This document shows, piece by piece, positions 9,438 to 17,600 of a stretch of DNA of 64,000 nucleotides; positions within the stretch are counted from its first letter, which is position 1, and each line of letters opens with the position of its first letter. The notes beneath the pieces are model-generated. The model was given only the letters and a program-made list of their open reading frames with translations. It was not told the origin of the DNA and did no database searches. The position numbers and the translations under genes are program-made. Source of the stretch: Candidatus Sulfotelmatobacter sp. (lineage in GTDB: Bacteria > Acidobacteriota > Terriglobia > Terriglobales > Acidobacteriaceae); contig DASYBM010000004.1 in NCBI GenBank assembly GCA_036500765.1, positions 868,001-932,000 on the forward strand. Reading direction: 5' to 3'.

Positions 9438-9466
9438 TTGACAAACTAAGTCATTGCGGTAAGCTT
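9438..9466 (+). promoter_or_regulatory. Putative sigma-70 promoter of the metallophosphoesterase gene
   Basis: A perfect -35 hexamer TTGACA lies at 9438-9443, followed after 16 nt by TAAGCT (9460-9465), a weak -10 box. It lies upstream of the gene at 9602 in the divergent gap with nuoB. The -35 match is strong and the -10 poor. Confidence 0.35.
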
Positions 9467-9601
9467 TTGCGCAACTTCCCCTCGGTGGGTCCTTCTCGAC
9501 CCTGCAATCGAAATCTTCGTGCGGTTGGCTCAAATAACTGCGCCCGGCGCTTGGGTGTGCGCAACGGACGGGGCGCCCTAACGAAACTCAAGGAGACCAT
9601 T

Positions 9602-10888
9602 ATGTGTCCACTGCGTTCTTTCGGCACCGGCATGGGTGCCCGCAAACGGCGGAGCTATCTGCCTCCGATTTCAGGACCGAAGCTCCTGCTCAAAGGCGCG
9701 CGAGTTGAAGTGCCAAGTTATCCTTTCCAGCCCCTGCCGCCACCGAACGGCACGGCCCCATTCCGCTTCGACTTGTCGCAGTTGCTCACCTCGCAGGACG
9801 TCAAGACGATCACAGACTCGGGAGTGCTCGTGTTTCACACTGTCGGCGATACCGGCGACTATCGCGGCCAAGAGCAGGACTTCGTGGCCGCAATGATGAC
9901 CGAAGACGTGCAAACCTTGCCGGATAATAGAAAGCCCCCGTTCCTCTATCACCTCGGAGATGTGGTGTATTTTGCCGGCGACATCGTCAAGTATCCCGAC
10001 AATTTTTATTCCACTTACAAGGATTATCCCCCGTTCATCGTGGCCATCCCGGGCAACCACGACTGCCAGCCGGATGATCCCACCGACGGTCCGGGAGATC
10101 CCAATAAGACTCCGCTCGACGGTTGGGTGCAGAATTTCATGGCCCCAGACCCAAGCCAGCCCGGAACGAAAAAGACCCTCACCGCCAGGACCCAGATGGA
10201 TCTGCCGAACGTGTACTGGACCCTCACCACTCCTTTCGCCACCATCATCGGCCTGTTCTCCAATGTCGGCGAGTTCGAAGGGGAAATTCATCAAGACCAG
10301 ATTGACTGGTTCAACGGTGAACTGATCGCGGCAGATCCAACCCGCGCGTTGATTGTGACCGTTCACCACCCGCCGCTTTCGGGCGACGCGGAACATACCG
10401 GCAGCAGCGTGGTCGATGGAGTGCTTTCCTCCAGCTTCAAGTCGACCGGCCGCTACCCCGACATGGTGTTGTCAGGGCACGTGCACAATTACCAGCGCTT
10501 CACCAACATGGTGCAAGGTCCAAAAGGAAAAGTTCAGATTCCTTACATCGTGGCCGGCGCCGGTGGATACACCAATCTTGGCAAAATGCAGAAAATCAAC
10601 GGCGCATATCCGAACCCCACAAAACCCCTGCCGCTCGGAAATGGCATTACCCTTGAGCGCTATGACCACGACGATTTCGGTTTTCTCCGGCTGGAGGTCA
10701 GCCCAACCCAAATCGTCGGCACTTACCTCGCCGCTCCCTACTCTGTAGGGAGCGCAGCCCCCACGGCGAATGTGATTGAAAGCTTCACCGTCGATCTAGT
10801 CAAACATACCGTCACTACCGGAGCGGGTGGAGGCGGCGGGCCGAAACCGAAGAAGCCCAAGAAACCTCAACAAAAGAAGAAAAGATAG
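9602..10888 (+). CDS. Calcineurin-like metallophosphoesterase
   Basis: A 428-residue metallophosphoesterase with the dinuclear metal-site motifs in order: GDTGDY, GDVVYF, PGNHDC, VHHPPLSGD and SGHVHNYQ. These match purple acid phosphatase/calcineurin-like enzymes that hydrolyse phosphoesters. I start it at the ATG at 9602, which has AAGGAG about 8 nt upstream; the open frame extends to 9467 but without a ribosome site. There is no obvious signal peptide or membrane anchor. The C-terminus is a Gly-rich hinge followed by a Lys/Pro-rich tail (KPKKPKKPQQKKKR), which could bind an anionic surface. Its 3' end is only 2 bp from the convergent dehydrogenase gene. Confidence 0.88.
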   Translation: MCPLRSFGTGMGARKRRSYLPPISGPKLLLKGARVEVPSYPFQPLPPPNGTAPFRFDLSQLLTSQDVKTITDSGVLVFHTVGDTGDYRGQEQDFVAAMMTEDVQTLPDNRKPPFLYHLGDVVYFAGDIVKYPDNFYSTYKDYPPFIVAIPGNHDCQPDDPTDGPGDPNKTPLDGWVQNFMAPDPSQPGTKKTLTARTQMDLPNVYWTLTTPFATIIGLFSNVGEFEGEIHQDQIDWFNGELIAADPTRALIVTVHHPPLSGDAEHTGSSVVDGVLSSSFKSTGRYPDMVLSGHVHNYQRFTNMVQGPKGKVQIPYIVAGAGGYTNLGKMQKINGAYPNPTKPLPLGNGITLERYDHDDFGFLRLEVSPTQIVGTYLAAPYSVGSAAPTANVIESFTVDLVKHTVTTGAGGGGGPKPKKPKKPQQKKKR

Positions 10889-10890
10889 GT

Positions 10891-11913
10891 CTAAGGATTC
10901 ACGACTATCTTTCCGAACATTTGACTTTCCTCCATATACTCGTGGGCCGCGCGCATTTCGCTCAGATGAAACACGCGGTCCACGACCGGTTTCAGCCGCC
11001 CCGCAAACACATGCGCCAGCACCGCATGCAACTCGTTCATCGTCCCCATATAGGACCCCAGCAGCCGCAGCTGTCGGGCAAACAAATGCCGTAGATCGAT
11101 CGCAACGTTCGGCCCCGTCGTGGCTCCGCAAGTCACCAGCGTGCCCGCAGTTTTAAGCGACCGCATACTCTCATCCCACGTGGCCGCGCCCACGTGCTCG
11201 ACCACAATGTCAACGCCTTCTTTATTCGTGATCCTGCGGACTTCCTCGGCGATCTTCTGCTGATAGTGATTAATGCCAAAATCGGCGCCCAAGGCCCGCC
11301 CCTTTTCGAGCTTCGATTCGTCGCCCGCAGTCGTAATCACACGACAATGAAACAACTTCGCGATCTGGATGGCGGCAATGCCCACCCCCGAGCCCGCGCC
11401 CAGCACCAGCACCGTCTGCCCGGGACGCACCCCCGCAAGCCCCACCAGCATGTGCCAGGCCGTCACAAATACCAGCGGCACACTGGCCGCCTGATTGAAA
11501 TCGAGTGCGTCAGGCATTGGAATCAGATTCGCCGCCGGCACGGCGATCAATTCGCAGTTCCCGCCGTCGACCGCGTTGCCCAGCACGGTGAATTCCCGGC
11601 ACTGGTTCTGTAGTCCCGCGAGACATTTCGCGCAGTGTCCGCAAAAGTGCATCGGGGCAATCAGCACTCGCTGTCCAACCTTGAAACCCCTGACGTAGTC
11701 GCCGATCGCCGTAATCTCGCCCGCGATATCGCTGCCTAAAATGTGGGGCAGTTTCACCCCCGGCAATCCCTTGCGCACCCATAAGTCCAGATGATTCAAT
11801 GCGCAGGCCCGCACCCGCACTAATACCTCATCCTTCCGCATCTGCGGATCCGCCACGTCTTCATACCGCAAGACTTCCGGCCCGCCAAATTGATGAATGC
11901 GTACCGCTTTCAT
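10891..11913 (-). CDS. Zinc-type alcohol dehydrogenase / quinone oxidoreductase family protein
   Basis: A 340-residue medium-chain dehydrogenase/reductase. The GroES-like N-terminal domain contains a structural-zinc lobe with four Cys (CGHCAKCLAGLQNQC). The Rossmann domain starts near VLVLGAGSGVGIAAI, an NAD(P)-binding motif. In place of the catalytic-zinc Cys of alcohol dehydrogenases it has CALNHLDLW, as in quinone oxidoreductase-like members, so the reaction may be NADPH-dependent reduction of an enone or quinone rather than alcohol oxidation. The gene appears monocistronic. The substrate is unknown. Confidence 0.88.
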   Translation of the reverse strand: MKAVRIHQFGGPEVLRYEDVADPQMRKDEVLVRVRACALNHLDLWVRKGLPGVKLPHILGSDIAGEITAIGDYVRGFKVGQRVLIAPMHFCGHCAKCLAGLQNQCREFTVLGNAVDGGNCELIAVPAANLIPMPDALDFNQAASVPLVFVTAWHMLVGLAGVRPGQTVLVLGAGSGVGIAAIQIAKLFHCRVITTAGDESKLEKGRALGADFGINHYQQKIAEEVRRITNKEGVDIVVEHVGAATWDESMRSLKTAGTLVTCGATTGPNVAIDLRHLFARQLRLLGSYMGTMNELHAVLAHVFAGRLKPVVDRVFHLSEMRAAHEYMEESQMFGKIVVNP

Positions 11914-12189
11914 GTGATCAGAATACAGAAAATGTCATTTCCTCGGAACACGGCATCTAAGCGCCTTATGATGCCTAAATGAGCCGTTCTTCAGGCGATC
12001 TCGGCCGGGGCGAGTCGCCCATGGAACCAGGCCTGCTGCGCTTCAGGCATGTCATGATCGCCGACCGGCATCATTTGCGCATTTTTTTGCGTCTGCGTAC
12101 GCTCACGGACAGACAAAGCCCCGAGTCACATCTAAGGTTTTAACACTAAGGGAACATACTTTTTTCCTACACAATTTACTGGAGGCCCT

Positions 12190-12372
12190 ATGGAGCGAAA
12201 GCCTCTCCCGAAGATCTGCTGGATATGTGGTAAGGCTGTAACATTGGAAGACTGCAAAGTTGACGAATATGGTATGGCTGTTCACGAGGACTGCTACGTC
12301 GCAAAACTGGCCTTAAACGGTGGACGACCTCCCATTTCCGCGCGCTCTCGCGCCAGACTCCGCGCCAGTTGA
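12190..12372 (+). CDS. Small Cys/His-rich putative zinc-binding protein
   Basis: A 60-residue protein preceded by TGGAGG about 6 nt before the ATG. It has a treble-cleft-like pattern: CWICG near the N-terminus, then DC, and HEDC about 15 residues later, followed by a basic Arg/Ser-rich tail. This would bind one zinc ion and resembles small uncharacterised proteins of Acidobacteria. Function unknown. The upstream region and the following 480 bp are less GC-rich than the surroundings. Confidence 0.75.
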   Translation: MERKPLPKICWICGKAVTLEDCKVDEYGMAVHEDCYVAKLALNGGRPPISARSRARLRAS

Positions 12373-12849
12373 ATTCGTAGCCTCCAATACGCTCTCGCTG
12401 TATTTTCTGCCTACAGGTTAGCAGCGGCCTCCAAATCCCCCTGACAAACCAGTGAGAAGCTGAGCTGTAAAAGCCGTTCCCCTTCGTATGTCAAGCAAAA
12501 AATAACTCGCCATCGCTAACTTGCTCTTCTGAAAGAGGCTATGCCGGCGCTTATTCTTTAGTCGCCGTTTTCAAACTGATAGAATAGATGTAGTCGTGTT
12601 TACCTCTGGGAAATATCGGAGCGCTGTTGGCCTTGAGGACAGTCTTGCTCGCCTCTGCAACTCGCTATCCCTCAAGATCTTATCTGTAAGTTGTTTGTTC
12701 GCAATATTTTGCAACGAACCGTTCATATTAGATCCTCGTAAATCCAACAAAACAGGTATTTTGCTCTCAGAATATCTTTTTATTTTTTTGAGATATATAT
12801 CTCGGTATTCTCTCGCTCTTCTCTGTGGAAGCATGGTGCTGAAATTATC
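12373..12849. other. AT-rich intergenic region with no recognised gene
   Basis: A 477-bp gap with clearly lower GC content than its flanks, especially 12560-12850. Open frames of about 85 codons exist on both strands, but they lack ribosome sites and recognisable sequence, and their codon use does not resemble that of the neighbours. It may hold the promoter for the xdhC-like gene or a remnant of acquired DNA. I see no tRNA, repeat or terminator in it. Confidence 0.5.
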
Positions 12850-13722
12850 ATGACCGACATCTACGAGCAGATCGTGGAACTACGCGGCTCCGGTCGCCGG
12901 GGTGCTGTCGCCACCATTGTCAATGTACGCGGCTCGATTCCATCATTCCGCACGGCGAAGATGCTTATCCGAGATGACGGATCGATCGTGGGCACGATCG
13001 GCGGCGGCTGCGTCGAGGCCGACGTTTGGCAGGCCGCCCGCGAAGTCATGCAGTCCGAAAAACCCCAAACCTTAAAGTTCGACTTGAACCAGGACCCGAA
13101 GTACGACACCGGACTGGTTTGCGGCGGCACGCTGGAAGTTTTCGTGGAACCGGTCCTGCCTCCAGCAATACTTTATGTCTTCGGCGCGGGACATGTGGCG
13201 CTCCATCTTTGCCAAGCCGCCGCCAGCGCAGGTTTCGATGTGACGGTAACCGATGATCGTTCCTCCTATGCCACCTCGGAACGATTTCCCGCCGCGCGCC
13301 AAGTCCACGTCCTCGACTTCGAAGCAGCGATGCGAAACCTTGATCCGAACGAATCTTCCTACATCGTGATCGTCACTCGTGGCCACCATGACGATATGCG
13401 CATCCTGCGCTGGGCCGTGCAAACCCGCGCCCGTTACATCGGAATGATCGGCTCCCGGCGCAAGGTCGTCGAAATTTTCAAAACCCTGCGAAACGAGGGC
13501 ATACCCGCTCATCTTTTCGATCGCGTTCACGCGCCCGTCGGCCTCGGTATCGGCGCCATCACCCCTGAGGAGATCGCCGTTGCCATCACCGCGGAACTCA
13601 TCGCCATTCGCCGCCATGCTACTGCGCCCCTTTCCCATCTGAGCTGGTTCAAAGGCGCGCGCAAAAATTCCGGTGCGGATGCGGCGCTTGGAGTTCTCCA
13701 AGAGGACGATCAAGAACTCTGA
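12850..13722 (+). CDS. XdhC/CoxI family molybdoenzyme maturation protein
   Basis: A 290-residue XdhC/CoxI family protein. Members bind molybdenum cofactor and help its sulfuration and insertion into xanthine dehydrogenase-type hydroxylases. The N-terminal XdhC domain shows the typical RGSIP and GTIGGGCVE segments; the C-terminal Rossmann domain begins with YVFGAGHVALHL and contains the MIGSRRK segment. The next gene, 11 bp downstream, encodes a MocA-like nucleotidyltransferase, a frequent partner. No molybdenum hydroxylase structural genes occur in the window, so the client enzyme must be encoded elsewhere. Confidence 0.93.
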   Translation: MTDIYEQIVELRGSGRRGAVATIVNVRGSIPSFRTAKMLIRDDGSIVGTIGGGCVEADVWQAAREVMQSEKPQTLKFDLNQDPKYDTGLVCGGTLEVFVEPVLPPAILYVFGAGHVALHLCQAAASAGFDVTVTDDRSSYATSERFPAARQVHVLDFEAAMRNLDPNESSYIVIVTRGHHDDMRILRWAVQTRARYIGMIGSRRKVVEIFKTLRNEGIPAHLFDRVHAPVGLGIGAITPEEIAVAITAELIAIRRHATAPLSHLSWFKGARKNSGADAALGVLQEDDQEL

Positions 13723-13732
13723 CCCTTGCCCC

Positions 13733-14401
13733 ATGGCCCGCGCTCCCAGCTTCGCCGGAGTGATCCTTGCTGCCGGCGAATCCTCGCGCATGGGCACCGA
13801 CAAAGCCCTGCTTCCCTGGCCGCCGCAAGACCTCGGACGGGCGGCCTCGCAGCCCCCGGCATGGGTTGCGCCAAAAGACACGTTTCTTTCCACCGCGATT
13901 CGTTCGCTGCTGCTCGCCGCCGACTTCGTCGTTGTAGTTGCGGGCAAGAATGAAGCAGTCTTGGCGCCCGTGGCCTACGCCAACGGCGCCTCGGTTGCAA
14001 TCAATCCCGATCCTGCGCGCGGACAGTTCAGTTCCCTCCAGGTCGGACTGCGCGAAGTTCTCGACCGGGGCCGCGACGCCGCCATCATCACCCTCGTGGA
14101 TCGCGCGCCAGTCGGCGCCGCCACGGTGCAACTGCTGCGCGACGCCTTCGCATTCGCTCCCCAGAATATCTGGGCCGTTGTGCCTGAAGTCTCCGGCAAA
14201 CATGGCCATCCCTATCTTGTGGGCCGCGAATTGATCGAAGTCTTTCTGCAAGCGACTCCCACTGCAAGCGCCCGCGACATCGAGCATCGCTATCAGGATC
14301 GCATTCAGTACGTCGTGGTGAATGATCCCTTCGTGGCGCTGAACGTGAATACTCCCGAAGATTATGCCGCGCTCGCGACCAAGAGCTCATCGAAAGCGTG
14401 A
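13733..14401 (+). CDS. MobA/MocA-like NTP transferase
   Basis: A 222-residue nucleotidyltransferase with the signature LAAGESSRMGTDKALLP, the NTP-binding loop of the MobA/MocA/GlmU-N fold. Next to an XdhC gene this is most likely a molybdenum cofactor cytidylyltransferase (MocA type), which converts Mo-molybdopterin to the MCD form used by xanthine dehydrogenase-like enzymes. A usual acidic motif is replaced by LVDRAPV (most relatives have a DxP/DQP-type motif). The frame is open from 13673, but a start there would overlap the xdhC-like gene; the ATG at 13733 begins right before the conserved domain. Its stop overlaps a GTG start of the next gene. Confidence 0.85.
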   Translation: MARAPSFAGVILAAGESSRMGTDKALLPWPPQDLGRAASQPPAWVAPKDTFLSTAIRSLLLAADFVVVVAGKNEAVLAPVAYANGASVAINPDPARGQFSSLQVGLREVLDRGRDAAIITLVDRAPVGAATVQLLRDAFAFAPQNIWAVVPEVSGKHGHPYLVGRELIEVFLQATPTASARDIEHRYQDRIQYVVVNDPFVALNVNTPEDYAALATKSSSKA

Positions 14402-15180
14402 TCGGAATTGAGAGAAAATTTGCGCAGCGCAGCTTCCTCACGGTATCGTCGAAGGGCATGAGCACACTTGGGGCGCGCGCGTTACATCCGGCACAGCAAG
14501 AGTTTCTCGACTCCGTTCTGCGGCTGAAACCGCGGGTGGCGGCGTTTGATTGCGACGGAACGCTCTGGTCCGGCGATGCGGGAGAGCGGTTCTTCGACTG
14601 GGAGATCAATCGGGGCCTCGTCCGGCACGAAGTTGGCCTCGCGATGCGCGCCCGCTACGTTGAGTACAAAGCTGGCCAGGTAAGCGAAGACGACATGTGC
14701 GGCGAGATGGTCACCATGCATAAAGGAATGTCTGAGGCGATCGTGACAAAGGCCGCGGCAGAGTTCATGGCGCGCGATTTCTCCGGCCGCATTTTTCCCG
14801 AGATGCAGGAACTGGTTTGCCGATTGCATGAGAACCGATGTGACGTATGGGCGGTCTCTTCGTCGAACGAGTGGCTTATCCGCGCGGGCATGACAGGATT
14901 TGGGATCGATTACGACCACATTCTGGCCGCAAAAGTCGAAGTCGAGCACGGCGTAATTACCGATCGACTCGTGCGCGTTCCATCGGGGCCGGGCAAGCCG
15001 AAAGCGTTGCGCGAAGTCGCCGGGAATAATATCGATGCAGCTTTCGGCAACTCTCGCTGGGACGCCGAAATGCTCGCCATGTCTGCGCATGCCTTCGCGG
15101 TAAATCCTAATCCCGACCTTGCAATCATGGCTCGCGAGCGCGGCTGGACCGTTTATTTCCCCGACGGAACGGGCCGGTAA
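14398..15180 (+). CDS. HAD-superfamily phosphatase (SerB-like)
   Basis: A 260-residue HAD subfamily IB phosphatase. Motif I is FDCDGTLW (nucleophile Asp and acid/base Asp), motif II lies in WAVSSSNEW, and the C-terminal metal-binding Asp is in FGNSRWDAEML. The helical cap resembles phosphoserine phosphatase-like enzymes. The start is uncertain: a GTG at 14398 overlaps the preceding stop by 4 bp, suggesting coupling, whereas the ATG at 14458 lies closer to the conserved part but has no properly spaced ribosome site. The substrate is unknown; phosphoserine or another small phosphomonoester is plausible. Confidence 0.85.
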   Translation: MIGIERKFAQRSFLTVSSKGMSTLGARALHPAQQEFLDSVLRLKPRVAAFDCDGTLWSGDAGERFFDWEINRGLVRHEVGLAMRARYVEYKAGQVSEDDMCGEMVTMHKGMSEAIVTKAAAEFMARDFSGRIFPEMQELVCRLHENRCDVWAVSSSNEWLIRAGMTGFGIDYDHILAAKVEVEHGVITDRLVRVPSGPGKPKALREVAGNNIDAAFGNSRWDAEMLAMSAHAFAVNPNPDLAIMARERGWTVYFPDGTGR

Positions 15181-15265
15181 TCTCGATTTCTGAGCCGGCT
15201 AAAATTTGCCAGGCGTCAGCGAGGGCTCGCCGCTCTCACCCGCAACGCAGCTACAATTTGAGGAT

Positions 15266-15625
15266 ATGTACTCGGCGCAAATGCTCGATCACTTCGAGAA
15301 TCCGCGAAACGCGGGCGAGGTTGTGGCCGCGGACGCGATCGCGGAAATCGAAAATCCGGTTTGCGGAGACGTGCTTCGGCTGACATTGAAGGTCAGTTCC
15401 GGACGGATTGCCGAGATTCGATTCAAGGCCAAGGGATGCGTGCCATCGATGGCCTGCGGCTCGGCGTTGACGGAACTGGTTGCGGGAAAAACTCTGGATG
15501 AAGCGCGGCGGCTCGGGCGCGATCCGTTGATCACCGCCGTCGGAGGGATGCCACAAGCTTCCACCCATGCCGCGCAACTGGCGTTGGACGCGCTCTCGGC
15601 CGCTCTGCTTCAACTCAGGACTTGA
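15266..15625 (+). CDS. IscU/NifU-like iron-sulfur scaffold protein
   Basis: A 119-residue protein of the IscU/NifU N-terminal family, which assembles [2Fe-2S]/[4Fe-4S] clusters. The start MYSAQMLDHFENPRN is the canonical N-terminus, so I begin at the ATG at 15266 although the frame is open upstream. Compared with E. coli IscU, the first ligand Cys33 (in VCGDV, with its Asp) and Cys58 (KGC) are present, but the third ligand Cys is replaced by Ala102 after His101 (STHAAQ). An additional Cys64 lies in SMACGS. No iscS, hscA or sufBCD genes are adjacent. It may bind a cluster with a different ligand set. Confidence 0.85.
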   Translation: MYSAQMLDHFENPRNAGEVVAADAIAEIENPVCGDVLRLTLKVSSGRIAEIRFKAKGCVPSMACGSALTELVAGKTLDEARRLGRDPLITAVGGMPQASTHAAQLALDALSAALLQLRT

Positions 15626-15669
15626 CCGGACAAATCGACTCGAACGCAATTTGAGTCCAGCGTCGTACT

Positions 15670-16491
15670 ATGGCCAGCTCACATACTGCGAACCGCATTG
15701 CCTGCCTTCAACCCAGTGCAACCGTCATACTTGACGCTGTGGGCGAACTGGGGCGAGTGGTGGCATGCACGCGCTATTGCGCGGACGTTGTTCCAGGAGT
15801 CGCCGACGGTTTACGCACAATTCTTGCCGATTCGTGGACCGCCGACACTTCCCAGATCGCGGCCGCGCAGCCTGATCTAGTAATTGCGGCCGTACCCTAT
15901 CAGGAAAAAGCAGTGAGCGAAATCCTGCGCGCGGGCGTGCGTTTTTTGGGCCTGGCGCCGAAGAACCTCCGGGATGTTTATACCGATATCGGAACCATCG
16001 CCGGCGCGGTGGGGGCGACGGATCGAGGCGAAGCCGTTATCGCGAGCATGCAGCGGCAGATCGACGAAGTTCGCGGGCGCGTGTTGGCCGCCGACCGACC
16101 CAGAGTCTGGTGCGAGGAATGGGGCAAGCCGCTCATCGCTTCGCAGGCGTGGGTCGCGGAGCTGATTGAAGCCGCCGGCGGCGAGTTCATGGGAATCGCG
16201 GGCCGGCAACTTTCGGCGGAGCAAGTCTGTAGACAAGAACCTGAAGTCATCATTACCGCCTGGTGCGGTGCCGGAGATCGCGTGCCGCTGGAAAAGATCG
16301 TGGGTGAGCGGGGTTGGCAGAGAACGCCGGCGGCACTTTCGGGCCGTGTGTTCTGCGTTCGCGATGAATTTCTGAACACTCCCGCGCCCACGCTGCTGCA
16401 AGGTTTACAAGCGTTAGCCTTCGCCATCCATCCGGAACTTTTCCCCGGCACGAAAGGAATCCGGCAGATTACTGCTTTTCCGGCTTCGTGA
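15670..16491 (+). CDS. BtuF-like cobalamin-binding/helical-backbone metal receptor protein
   Basis: A 273-residue protein of the type III periplasmic-binding-protein family (BtuF/FhuD-like): two alpha/beta lobes with the segments RIACLQPSATVI, PDLVIAAVP and a long connecting helix around MQRQIDEV. Relatives bind cobalamin, hemes or siderophores and feed a BtuCD-type importer. No signal peptide or lipobox is visible and no BtuC/BtuD gene is adjacent, so the protein may be cytoplasmic, or an upstream start may have been missed. It is followed closely by the GAF gene. A B12 link would fit the B12-dependent metH at 28245, but that is inference. Confidence 0.8.
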   Translation: MASSHTANRIACLQPSATVILDAVGELGRVVACTRYCADVVPGVADGLRTILADSWTADTSQIAAAQPDLVIAAVPYQEKAVSEILRAGVRFLGLAPKNLRDVYTDIGTIAGAVGATDRGEAVIASMQRQIDEVRGRVLAADRPRVWCEEWGKPLIASQAWVAELIEAAGGEFMGIAGRQLSAEQVCRQEPEVIITAWCGAGDRVPLEKIVGERGWQRTPAALSGRVFCVRDEFLNTPAPTLLQGLQALAFAIHPELFPGTKGIRQITAFPAS

Positions 16492-16527
16492 GCTGCGAAG
16501 CCTAAGCTCTGAGTTAATATCTCTTTC

Positions 16528-17010
16528 ATGGCCGCAAGTCGAATCGAGGAAGTCCAGAATGAGATTAACTCCTTAGCGGAGACCGCCCCGACGGCGTGTG
16601 CGCTTATGCAGGCAATGGTGAAACTGCTGCACCACCGCATGCTGAAATATAACTGGGTAGGTTTCTACATGCTGGAACCGGGGGCGCAACCGCCAATGTT
16701 GGCGCTGGGCGCGTTCGAGGGTGCAATGACGCCGCATACCCGAATTCCGCTGAATCAGGGCATTTGCGGCGCCGCGGCCTCGAGCGGGCAAACCGTTGTG
16801 GTGGACGACGTCAGCAAAGATCCGCGCTATCTGGCGTGTTCGCTCGAGACCCGGTCAGAGATCGTCGTGCCCGTGTTTGCGCACGGCAAGGTGGTGGGCG
16901 AGTTGGATATCGACAGCCACTTTCCCGCGGCGTTCACGCGCGAGCACCAGGAGTTCGTGCAGCACTGCGCCATGCTCATTGGGAAAAAACTGGAAAGCCC
17001 GGGGCAATAA
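16528..17010 (+). CDS. GAF-domain protein, free methionine-(R)-sulfoxide reductase-like
   Basis: A 160-residue single GAF domain aligned by eye with fRMsr (MsrC), which reduces free methionine-R-sulfoxide. The family landmarks NWVGFYML, RIPLNQGICG, LACSLETRSEIVVPV and GELDIDS are present. Of the three functional Cys in the E. coli enzyme, two are kept (Cys80 in GICG and Cys104 in LACS, with the same 24-residue spacing), but the position matching the first is His70. The catalytic Cys is thus probably present while one resolving Cys is missing, so the recycling mechanism may differ or the domain may be a sensor. Confidence 0.8.
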   Translation: MAASRIEEVQNEINSLAETAPTACALMQAMVKLLHHRMLKYNWVGFYMLEPGAQPPMLALGAFEGAMTPHTRIPLNQGICGAAASSGQTVVVDDVSKDPRYLACSLETRSEIVVPVFAHGKVVGELDIDSHFPAAFTREHQEFVQHCAMLIGKKLESPGQ

Positions 17011-17033
17011 CGCGGAACGGCAACCTCGGGGGC

Positions 17034-17086
17034 TAAAGCCAGAGTCAGTGTGGTCCTTAACGGCACGGCTGAAGCCGTGCCCTTCC
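17034..17086. repeat. Intergenic hairpin repeat
   Basis: The stretch contains GGGGGCTAAAGCC and then a perfect hairpin, GGCACGGC / TGAA / GCCGTGCC, at 17062-17081. It lies between the GAF and Nudix genes and resembles REP-like hairpins I know from other Acidobacteria. Only one copy was noticed in this window. Confidence 0.45.
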
Positions 17087-17131
17087 AAAACCTGTTTGCC
17101 GAAGAGGCTCTGAAAGGCTTGTGTCGAAGGT

Positions 17132-17524
17132 ATGAAGCGCGTCGTGGCAGCCCTCATCGTAAAGGACAGCAAGCTGCTGGTGTGTCAGCGCACGCGCCAC
17201 CAGACGATGCCGTTGAAGTGGGAGTTCCCCGGCGGAAAAATTGAAGAAGGAGAACAGCCGCGCGACGCGCTGCGCCGCGAACTGGAAGAGGAACTCGGCA
17301 TCCTGGCGACGATCGGCGATGAGGTCAAGCGGATTCAGCATGAGTATCCCAATGGAGGAATGGTGGAGTTGCGCTTCTTCATTGTCCGGGAATTTCGGAG
17401 GGAACTCGAGAACAGGATTTTCAAGGACATCCAGTGGGCCGATCCCAAGAGCTTGCCCTCGTTCGATTTTCTGGAAGCCGATCTGACGCTGGTGCGGGAG
17501 CTGGCCGCGGGTAGGCTACTGTAA
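17132..17524 (+). CDS. mutT: Nudix hydrolase, MutT-type
   Basis: A 130-residue Nudix protein with an intact box, GGKIEEGEQPRDALRREL followed by EEELGI, which provides the metal-binding glutamates. The N-terminal VVAALIVKDSKLLVCQR strand and the MPLKWEFPGGK segment match 8-oxo-dGTP diphosphatases (MutT/CTP pyrophosphohydrolase group) that sanitise the nucleotide pool. The length is typical. The ATG at 17132 has GAAGG directly before it, with unusually short spacing. A role on other damaged nucleotides cannot be excluded. Confidence 0.88.
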   Translation: MKRVVAALIVKDSKLLVCQRTRHQTMPLKWEFPGGKIEEGEQPRDALRRELEEELGILATIGDEVKRIQHEYPNGGMVELRFFIVREFRRELENRIFKDIQWADPKSLPSFDFLEADLTLVRELAAGRLL

Positions 17525-17529
17525 CAGCA

Positions 17530-17566
17530 GGCGTCAGACCTCGGACCTCAGACCTCGGGACTTGGG
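17530..17566. repeat. cagacctcggacct repeat, copy 1
   Basis: The stretch reads gcgtcagacctcggacctc and then agacctcgggacttggg. It has an almost identical partner at 21968-22005 and an internal direct repetition of cagacctcgg. It lies between the convergent Nudix and Nramp-like genes. Confidence 0.6.
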
Positions 17567-17600
17567 TTACAGTGCGGGGTTATACGTCGCTTCAAGTTCT

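Noticed and set aside
12596..12853. 85-codon open frame in the AT-rich gap
   Set aside because: It has no ribosome site, overlaps the xdhC-like start, is matched by an equally long antisense frame, and its composition explains its openness.
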